From NCBI GenBank assembly GCA_905250115.1, contig CAJNOI010000165.1, positions 124,001 to 188,000 of the forward strand: a DNA stretch of 64,000 nucleotides, in the 5' to 3' direction. The notes beneath the pieces were generated by a model. It did no database searches and was not told where the DNA came from. It worked only from the letters and a program-made list of their open reading frames with translations. Source of the stretch: Adineta steineri. Lineage: Eukaryota; Rotifera; Eurotatoria; Adinetida; Adinetidae. Positions 55,448 through 64,000 of the stretch are shown one piece after another (position 1 is the first letter of the stretch; every line of letters starts with the position of its first letter). A program made the translations under genes and the position numbers.

Positions 55448-58400
55448 ATGAATAATAATGATGATGGTCATAGTTATGAAGGTTTACTATTAACATCAAC
55501 TACATCGAATAAACGTTCATTAACAAATCATTTTGTTGATTGTGTAAAAAAAACGAAATATTTCGTACCTTGTACAATATTATCTCCATCAAAAACAACA
55601 ATTATTGATCAACAATCCTTTAAAGAAAATCCTTCATCTTCATTAAAAAAAACCTCTTGAACAACAACAGCAACCACCAAAACGAGGTAATTATCACTTT
55701 CTTCATGGAAAAAAATAACGTTCATTTATTTATTTGTTCCAGGTTCGTTATGTATTGCATATTCAATCTCAAATGATGATCAAATCGATAATTTAATACT
55801 AATATTACACGGTAAAAACACATGGCTCATTTTTTCTTCTGTCTATCTATTTCTGTTTTCTATCATTTTTTAGTATTACGAGCTCGACAATTATCAATTC
55901 AAGATTCTGATAAAATCAATACATTTGTTAAAGTAAAAGATTTGTTTCAAAAAAAAATCTTATTTAAACAATTATCTTTTTTAGGTTACATATCCTAATC
56001 AATTCGAGCAATGTTCAAAAATTATTCATGGAACTAATTCGCCTGTCTATGATGAAAAATTTCATATGTAAGATAATCAATCAAATGAGATATATTGTTT
56101 TTATTTTTTTTCTTATTTTAAAGACCTTTAAATAAAACAAATTTATCAACAACAACATCGAAACGTTTGACAATCTCTGTTTATAATCAATCGATATCAA
56201 ATAAAAAGTAAGTTTGTGTGAAAAAGATGATATATGTATATATCTAGTAGAAATGTTTTCTCTCAAACACTATCTTCAAACGAACATTATTATGACAAGT
56301 TTTGTTAGATTTTTTTTCTCGTGTGAAAACAATAATCGAATCGTCTTCATTTTGTTTTTGTATTCTACGTGTAAAGAAGATTCACTATCTATTCTCCCTT
56401 AACAACACATATGTTAATCTGACGATATCGAATAAGAAACGAAAGAGAGAACAGGAGGAAAAAAAAAGAAGATATATACATTATATAAATATATATATTT
56501 ATTCATTCATTTTTATAATTTAGAAGTGACTTAATCGGATGTATGTCATTTAATATGAAGACTCTTCTTAAAACAACTAGTTGTACAAAGGTAAGAAAAT
56601 CGATTAAATTAAAGTGTGAAAAATTGATTTTTTGGCTTTTTCTTTCACTCAATGTGATATATTCTATTAAAATAATATAAGGTGTAAAATGATTGATTTG
56701 TTATTTTTTAGAATTCATCGAAATCGAAATGGTATTGTTTATTACCAGAATCAATTGGAAGACATAAACGTATGGCATTAAATATAGAAAATACATCATC
56801 ACAAAATAAGAAAACAACAACAATAAAAGAAAATTCGAACAATCAATCGAATGGATTTTTATTAAATGTAAGTTTACTAAAAATTAAATCATATTCATCA
56901 GATAAAATATATATTTTAATGCATATTTGATCATTACAATAGATAAGACATATATATATATACATATGAGCATATTTCAAAGTTAATCATGAAGAAGAAA
57001 AAAAAAGGATTGATATTGCTCAATTTGCTTACCAATAATAACATTGATCTTCAGGCAATTTCAATAAAAATTTTATTTTTATTTTAGGTTGATATCTATG
57101 ATCGGGATGAAATTCATTTTTCGTCGGGATTCCCATGTACAATAAGTGAAGTTAAATCAGCTATTGGTTCTTCATGTACACGACCAATGATAGGTGATAT
57201 ACTTCTCAAAATAAATGATATAAATGTATCAAGAACACAAGCTAAAGCTGTTAAAAAATTATTAAGGTTTGTAAAATAATTATATCAATATATCTATATC
57301 ATATTTTATTAATATAAATATAGAAGTTTACCATTACCCATAACTCTTCAATTATATCGTCGTTTTAATTCCTCAACAACAACAAATAAAATTGTTTTAA
57401 ATTCTGTTGATCAACATGAACCATTAAAACGAAATTTATGTACAAATGTATTACCTGAGAAACCATACAAAACAAATTATTCTCAATCATTACTTATGTC
57501 ACCAATTAATCGAAAGCTATCTGAATCACAAAGTGATGGAAGTGAATCAGGTGTTGGATCAGAAAGTAATCCTTATTCTGATGGGGATCAAGATAATCGA
57601 TTAAAAATTATATCCAAAGCTTACGAACGTGATGTTTTACATTTAATTAACATTGAAAAAGATTTTATTCATCAAATTGAACTTGGTGTTCAATTATATT
57701 CTCGTCCATTAAAACATTATTTAATTTCATCCAATGAACATGCTAAATTATTTCAAAATATTGAAAAAATCTTAGCTATATCACGTTATCAATTAAGTCG
57801 TTTACAAACTTTAACAGAAAGTATTATTATTGGTTGTATTGGTAAAATATTTCATGAAAAAATTCAATTAATATGTGAAGCATTTACACGGTATAAATCG
57901 GGTTATTCAGATGCATGTTTACAATTAAAACAATTAAAAAAATGTGCTAGTTTTCAAAGATTTATACAAGGAAATAATACAAATCTTTCTATTGAACAGT
58001 TCTTACAAATACCTTTAAATCATATCGATAATCTTGCGAATCAATTAGATATATTATGTTGTACATGTGAAAATGCTAGTGATTCAAATTATCTTCTACA
58101 TGTTCTTAAAGAATTACGTCAATGTTCATTACATATGTCAACAACATCATCATCATCATCAACATCAACATCGACAAGTCAAAATCATTGTACAACAACA
58201 ATGTCATTGAACAGTGTCAGCGGAACATCATCATTAATGAATAATACTGAAGATAGTGATATTATTGAATTACAAAATCGTCTTCAATTTACAAAAAATA
58301 TTCAAGTAAGATTCATATACGTATATTAAATTTTGCTTATTTTTATTTTATTTAGTCTGTTGTACTTACGGGTCGAAATCGACATGTGATTTTTTCAGGT

Positions 58401-58793
58401 GTACTTCTATTACAAAATGAAAATAAGAACTATATCGAGACATGGACTGTTCTATTAAATGACATGCTTTTATTTACACAACGAAATGCAATTGATACAC
58501 GATTGACCTTAGTTTGTAATGCAATTTATTTAAATGATATTGTTGATTTTCGATCAAGTGATGAACGTATGTAGTTATTTTTCTATTGTTAAATATATAT
58601 ATATGTCATTTCTTTTTTTATAGGACAAGATGCATTGATATTTCTTTCAAATAAACCGAATATGCCATATAAAATTCGTTATCCAAGTCAATGTTTACAA
58701 TATGCATGGCAAACAATACTTGAACAACGTCTTAAAACATGGCAACGATCAATTCATGATGAATCATCATCAGCTGATTCAGATCTTGAATAA
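55448..58793 (+). CDS. C2-PDZ-DH-PH Rho guanine-nucleotide exchange factor (one frameshift)
   Basis: Eleven exons are reconstructed: 55448-55686, 55743-55811, 55874-55932, 55985-56067, 56124-56207, 56524-56590, 56712-56867, 57088-57266, 57324-58305, 58356-58566 and 58624-58793. About 765 residues result if one base is removed from an eight-A run in exon 1. Order: Ser/Thr-rich head; C2 domain (LILILHVLRARQLSIQDSDK, VKVTYPNQFEQCSKIIHGT, PVYDEKFHI); PDZ domain (IGSSCTRPMIGDILLKINDI); DH domain (SKAYERDVLHLINIEKDFIH onward); PH domain (VIFSGVLLLQNENKNYIETW onward); short acidic tail. It would activate Rho-family GTPases at membranes or junctions. The DH catalytic core lies in the large exon 9. 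I do not know a standard name for this domain order. Confidence 0.82.
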
Positions 58794-59610
58794 AAAATAA
58801 ATCAAATTTTGCTTTTCTTTTCTTAGTATCAATCTCTTGTCGTTTTGTACATAGTTTCTTTTTTATACAAAAATTGCAATAGCCATGTCTTATACATAAA
58901 AAAAATGAATTCTTATTTTTTGTTGATGTGTGTTTCGTGTTCGATTGTCTCAATGTTTTATTTGTATTATTCATCTCCTGAATTCTTTTTTCTTTACTTC
59001 CATTCTTCTCTCCCTCTGTTTATTATTGTAGTAATATATATATGTGTGTGAGTGTGTGAAACGAAAAACAATTGAGTAGATAATAATAATTATCTAGGTT
59101 AATTTATTATTTTTTTTTGTGATGAAATATATAATTGATGGTAGAAAAATGAAATCTCGTTTTAATTAAATTCGATTGAAATTCATCTAGATATTCTCAA
59201 CTGTCATGTTATATTAATAAAATATAAAATAAGACAAATGATGAGTATTCTACATAATTGTGTTTACCCATTCGGGAATAGCGTCATTCTTTGTTTTTTT
59301 AATATGAAGAATAGTTGCAAATATATATATATATATATATGTATATTAAAGAAGTTGGGACGAGTTGAATGCATGTCGTAAAAAAAAGCGCGTGTCGCTG
59401 TTACAGCAACGAAACGAAAAAGGCGAAAGACAAAAAAAGAAAAAGAGAAAACTGAGAAATGTATCATACGAAAAAAAAATAAAGAAAAGTGAAGGCAGAC
59501 AAGGATAGTAGCAAAAAAAAGAGTCGTGATATGTAGTATTGTTTTGATGAGTATAAACGAGAGAGAAGAAAAAAATGTAAAGAAAGAAAATGAAAATGAA
59601 ATGAAAATGT
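58794..59610. other. Convergent intergenic region
   Basis: This holds the 3' ends of the exchange-factor and ZCCHC genes, with an AT dinucleotide run near 59321-59340 and an A-rich stretch after it. No gene is supported. Confidence 0.4.
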
Positions 59611-62600
59611 TTAACTATTATCGCGAACTTTTGTTTTTGAATTCGAATTTGAACGCATTTGCCTTTGTTGTTGATGAAGATTTGTTGGTGTACCTTGTCG
59701 TGGTCGATAATCAAGTTTATAGCCTTCTGAAAAAAAAAAATTTTTCAAATAAGATTATTTCTATTCGGTTTTAGTTTTTACCTCTATTATTATGCGAATA
59801 AGTTGAATCAGATGAATACTGTTCAGGACAAGCAAATGCTAAATGTCCAAGATCACCACAAGTATAACATGCTTTTGTTTTTATATGTTGTTGTTGCTGT
59901 TGCTGTTGTTGTTGAGAATAAGATGTTTGAGGTTGCCGTTGTTGTTGCGGATGGAATCCATTTTGTTGCTGTTGTTGTTGAAATTGCATCGGATCAGATG
60001 GATAATATTGTCTATGACGATGATGTGACTGTTGCTGTTGATGATGATGTTGTTGTTGTTGCTGTTGTTGTTGTTGATGTTGATGTTGTTGACGAGATGT
60101 TGATTGTGGTGGTGGAGATGGACGATGATTTTGTCCATTTTGTTCGGGTGGTGTATTAGTACCATTGGATTGTGTTGTTGAACGTGAATTAGATATAGAT
60201 CCTTGTGAAACATTTGATGTTTGTACAAAATTAGCACCTGTTGAATTAGATGGATTAGATGGTATGGCTGCCATATTTGGAGTAAATAATCGCATAAAAT
60301 CAGGTGTTGTTGATGGAAAACCAGGCGGAATAGCGATTGGAAATATATATGGTTCAGCTGGATTATATAAAAACGAATGTGCAGTTAATAAAGGTACATG
60401 ATGTTGAGTTTGTGATGGACAATTTGATGTTGAAGGTGGTGGTAACGGTAACGGAGGTGGAGGAATATTATTTGTTCCTCCTGTTGGTGCACCAGTGGGT
60501 ACACCGGGTTTAGGCAATTTTGGACTAGGACTTGATGATAGAGATGGATGAACACCGGCTAAATTAATAAAAATAGAATCAAATTGATTTCGATCTGAAC
60601 TTGAAAGTGATAGCGTACGTGATGGTTGCTGTTGTTGTTGAACAACAGTCATTAAAGCTGCATCTAGCAAAGGTGGTAAAGATACTGGTAGAGGTAGTGG
60701 TGGTGGTGGTGATAGTGATGTTAATGTTGTTGTAGGCATTTGAACAAAAGTACATGATGTTGGAGAATTTTTATTATTGCTATTTAAATGGACACTCATT
60801 GGTCTAAATTAAAATAAAGAAATAAAAAAATATCTAATACATGTATTTAAATTTATTTACTTTAAATCATCTAAAGCATCACAAAGTAATTGTGCTGTAC
60901 TTGCATCAAGTCCATCAGCAACAAGATCTGCTGGTGTTAATTTTGCTAACTAAAATTAGAATTTAATAGATAGACAATGAAATAAATACATTGAATTATA
61001 TAATTTACTTCATCCATTGAATATCTTCGAAGATAATCTTGATGTTCAGCAAGTATAAAACCGGGTCCAGGCATTCGATCAGTTTGAGTTTCTTCACAAC
61101 GAACTTCTAATCCTGTTTGTGTACCATTATGTGTAGGAATTATTGAACGTGCTTGTTTAGCTACATCAGTCTGTTGTTTACTTTTATTATTACTTAATGA
61201 TAATTTAGGTGAACAAAGTGTTTTATTCTCAGATTCAGTTGGCTGTTGTACAGGTAATTCACATTCTTAAATATAGAAGAACAATTTTGTTATGAGAAGA
61301 ACAAAAACCAAATTAATAAAAATTAATTACGAAGTGGAGTCATTCCATTGGAAAAAGATGATGATGATGATAATGATTCATCAAAACCATTACTTGAGTT
61401 AAATAATCGTTGTTTGGAATCAACAAGTTTAAGAGATGAATTGAAAAATTTTGCTAATGTTGATATAGTAGAAATATATGACGAAAAATAGACAAGATGT
61501 CTAATAAGAAAAATTTTATTTAGTTTTTTTTCATATTAAATATTTGCAAAAAAATTATATTCAATAACTTACGCCATATATATTCCAATATTTTTTTTCA
61601 TTAATTCAATATCAGGTTCAGTTGGAGAACCAATATCACGTAAATAACCAGAAATATTCATTAAACGTTCTAATCGTACATCATCATGATAAACAATATT
61701 TGATAACTAAAATAATTCTCAAAAATCAGTCTTCATTACCAATAAATATTAAAAGAAAGTATAAGAAATTCGTCTTTCTCTCTACCTTACATTCTATCGT
61801 TCGATATTCATTTATCTATAAATCAAATCAACTATGAAATACTATAAGTGCTTTCTTTCCTGTTTTCTTTTTACATCATTAAGATTTATTATTTCCTCAG
61901 AAGAAGAGGAAGAAGAAAAAACATACTTGTAAATGAAATGAACGGATATCATTCGGAGTTTTCCATGTTAATGTAGAATTATTATCAGACCAATCAGCTT
62001 TAATTAAAACTCTCATTGGAGTTGCTTCTGTATCATAATTAACAACAGCTAAACGTGTTAATAAAGCTAAAAATAATAAATTTAACATTATTTATTTGTC
62101 TTTTCTAAATCCATAAAAAAAACGTTTTGTTTTCTTACGTGATGCATGTACACTTAATGTACTTGAATTTAATGGTGGCATATGTTGACGTAAACAATTT
62201 GTATCATCAAGTGTATCAATTGTATCATCCTCATTAGTATTATTATTATGTACTGTTTGTAATAATTTCATTTTACGTTGTCGTTTTTCTAATTCTTTAA
62301 GTGTTTGAGATATTTGTGTACGCATATCAAAACTAAATGCTGGATGATTAGCAGCTAAACAAAATATAATTAATATTTCATCCATTGTTCTTTCATCTAG
62401 ATCATCACGTTCAAGTAACATATCAACTAACTTAACACTTTCACTAGCTTTTAAATTACGAAATAAACGTAATGCACATGGTCGATTTTTTGCCCAAAGA
62501 AGAGCTAAGAAAAATAACAAGATATAGATTAAATATAAATTTTTTTCTTCTTCATTTTAATTAATTACCAATATCAACAATAGCATGTGCACGTGTAAAT

Positions 62601-62893
62601 TGATCAGTTAAATCTAATTTTTCATCTGATTCAATATTAGATTGTTGTTGTTGTTGTTGATTAGTTGATTCATTATTATTTATTAATGTTGCTGTTTGTG
62701 TTGGTAAATGATTTGTTTTTTGTTCAGCATGATATAAATATTCATAATCTTTACGTGCTATTTCTTCTAAACAAGTACCCAAATAACGTAATTCTAATGG
62801 TTGACATAAATGTAATAAACCATATAAAAATTCAATACGTTTTGCTCCACTTAAATGATTAAAATATCGATGAATTTGTTCTTGATTTAACAT
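59611..62893 (-). CDS. ZCCHC14/ZCCHC2-like CCHC zinc-knuckle protein
   Basis: Nine exons (62569-62893, 62139-62504, 61927-62066, 61573-61706, 61331-61500, 61009-61265, 60861-60949, 59782-60803, 59611-59726) splice in frame to 872 residues. The N-terminus has an LSGAKRIEFLYGLLHLCQPL segment followed by ELRYLGTCLEEIARKDY, as in ZCCHC14/ZCCHC2. A middle region could be a divergent PX-like/SAM part (YLRRYSMDELAKLTPADLVA). Then comes a long Pro/Ser/Gln-rich exon with polyglutamine and His/Gln runs. One CCHC knuckle follows (CYTCGDLGHLAFAC), then a basic tail ending KVRDNS. Relatives act in RNA binding and mRNA tail or translation control. The last exon is needed to finish the frame; without splicing the protein would stop two codons into the intron. 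Confidence 0.78.
59880..60120 (-). repeat. CAA/CAG repeat coding polyglutamine
   Basis: Interrupted CAA/CAG tracts (with CAT for His) encode several Gln-rich runs in the large exon of the ZCCHC14-like gene. Antisense frames across it (Val/Asp- or Leu-rich) are artefacts of this repeat. Confidence 0.85.
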
Positions 62894-63356
62894 GAATAGA
62901 TTTTATTTATGTTTTTTTAAAAAAATAAATAATAAAAATTTTTTATTTTTAAAAGAATAACTACGACATAATTCTATTCGTTAAATGAATAATATTTTCT
63001 AAATGAAGAAGAAGAAGAAAAAAAAACAACAAGAAGTCGAATAAATTTCGATTAATATCAGTCTATAGAGAACGAAGAATAACAAAGCAAAAGAGAATGA
63101 TTATACCTCGATATCGGGCAGATTTATCCTCTATCTATATTCCCTGTCATATATATCATTCCAGAACTAATTTAACTCCGATGGTAGAAAATAGACAGAA
63201 TAATTCATCTATCCAATCACACAAATACATTCCATAGATGTCATTAAAAGTCAAAAACTTTTTATGAAATGTTTTTATGTCTGACAATTATGTTGCATAT
63301 TAATGAAATGAAACGGGTTTTTTTTGCTCCTATATTTCATTTCAATATTGATAAAC
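62894..63356. promoter_or_regulatory. Divergent promoter region
   Basis: This AT-rich DNA lies between the ATG of the ZCCHC gene (-) and that of the membrane-protein gene (+). Nothing more specific is seen. Confidence 0.35.
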
Positions 63357-64000
63357 ATGTTTAGAGAAAGAACGTAAGTTGAATATATAAAGCTTTGTTG
63401 AATTAGTACTATATGTTTTTAGTACATCATATTTACGACATTTACATTTGGTTGTACATTCAGCACAACAACAGTTTGAATAAAAATTTTGTTTTTTGTT
63501 TTTATAAAAATAAGTTCGTATTTTAGTCTACGTTTTCCAGTTTATGTTATTCAACAAGAAGAATCGGTACCACCATTGGAACATGAGAAAAATTTTGATA
63601 AAACTGAAAACGATGTGTTTCATACTTCTAAACAAAAAGTAAATAGGAATTATCAAATATAAATTCAATCACGTTCTTGAAATTTTTTAGAAAACCTTCA
63701 AACTTCAATATTATATTCCACTAATATTTTTACTATTATGCCTTATAGTTGCTATAGCTTTACTTTCATCTCTTTTAATTAATCATACAAATATTGAACA
63801 ATGTCCAATTTATAATTGTTCATCGATAATAAATACAACAGTATATTCAAATATAAGCAGTACAACATCGATATTAACAAGTACGAGTACGATAACATAT
63901 AATAGAAATTTATTATATGGTGCATATTGTAATGGTCATGAAGAATGTACATTATCGAAAAATTTATTTTGTCAGTATGAATACAATTTAAATGAGAAGT
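63357..64000 (+). CDS. Single-pass membrane protein with Cys-rich ectodomain, 5' part
   Basis: Exons 63357-63373, 63527-63638 and 63691 to the window edge splice in frame (GT-AG both times). They read MFRERT, then LRFPVYVIQQEESVPPLEHE, a Lys/Asp-rich cytosolic segment, and a transmembrane helix (YYIPLIFLLLCLIVAIALLS). A Ser/Thr-rich, N-glycosylation-rich stalk follows, and then the start of a Cys-rich module (AYCNGHEECTLSKNLFCQYE) like those of EB/EGF-type ectodomains. Orientation is type II or signal-anchored. The first exon is tiny and chosen because it gives an ATG and a matching phase. The family is not recognised and the 3' end lies outside. Confidence 0.6.

Noticed and set aside
59803..60401. 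Val/Asp- and Leu-rich antisense open frames
   Set aside because: They are antisense reads of the CAA/CAG polyglutamine exon in the ZCCHC14-like gene, with no family match.
1..64000. tRNA or rRNA genes
   Set aside because: I saw no cloverleaf-compatible A/B boxes or rRNA-like GC-rich blocks. Without a covariance-model scan I cannot exclude a tRNA, but none can be supported.

Overview
The window looks like nuclear DNA of a bdelloid rotifer (Rotaria/Adineta/Didymodactylos type). The evidence is: a very AT-rich background; many 50-60 bp introns; typical bdelloid families (an ADP-ribosyltransferase fused to kinesin-light-chain-like TPRs, a one-exon-per-repeat F-box/LRR gene, a large intronless F-box protein, a NHL-repeat membrane protein remnant, orphan 7TM receptors); and intronless genes that look horizontally acquired, including a bacterial-type trehalase. 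The genus is an inference from recalled families, not a search. Three N gaps are present (11039-11048, 30748-30847, 41801-41900).

Layout. 0-2 kb: the 5' end of a DHX15/Prp43 helicase gene (-) is divergent from a complete three-exon SPO11 gene (+). 2.9-3.7 kb: decayed NHL-repeat gene. 4.5-6.9 kb: ADP-ribosyltransferase/TPR gene with eight 126-bp tandem repeats. 7.2-7.5 kb: foldback element. 8.85-12.64 kb: F-box/LRR gene of 23 exons, 21 of them encoding one leucine-rich repeat each. 13.6-15.4 kb: second F-box gene. 17.3-22.2 kb: a block of intronless genes that look foreign: an LCIB-type (theta) carbonic anhydrase homologue, a GH37 trehalase and a CRT-family transporter with a degenerate duplicate beside it. 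23.2-24.0 kb: secreted Cys-rich protein. 24.4-27.6 kb: PP6 regulatory subunit (SAPS). 28.5-29.7 kb: secreted beta-helix protein, also intronless. 30.3-35.5 kb: NIFK and BLTP3/UHRF1BP1, both cut by one gap. 35.7-36.6 kb: secreted orphan. 37.7-40.3 kb: complete CDC25 phosphatase. 41.9-44.9 kb: two related 7TM receptors, one cut by a gap and one with a premature stop. 45.0 kb: 81-bp hAT-like MITE with an 8-bp target duplication. 47.4-48.05 kb: 625-bp TIR element just upstream of a fibrinogen-domain gene (48.1-49.3 kb). 49.3-55.4 kb: gene desert. 55.4-58.8 kb: C2-PDZ-DH-PH Rho exchange factor with one homopolymer frameshift. 59.6-62.9 kb: ZCCHC14/ZCCHC2-like CCHC protein. 63.4 kb to the end: 5' part of a membrane protein gene.

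Two gene classes stand apart. Vertically inherited housekeeping and meiotic genes (SPO11, PPP6R, BLTP3, CDC25, RhoGEF, ZCCHC) are split by tiny introns whose phases I could reconstruct throughout. The metabolic and transport genes at 17-22 kb and the beta-helix gene are single exons with bacterial, algal or protist-like family membership. A dispersed set of short imperfect hairpins with G-rich arms resembling the bdelloid telomere repeat (TGTGGG) is concentrated around gene ends at 13-22 kb and 43-45 kb.
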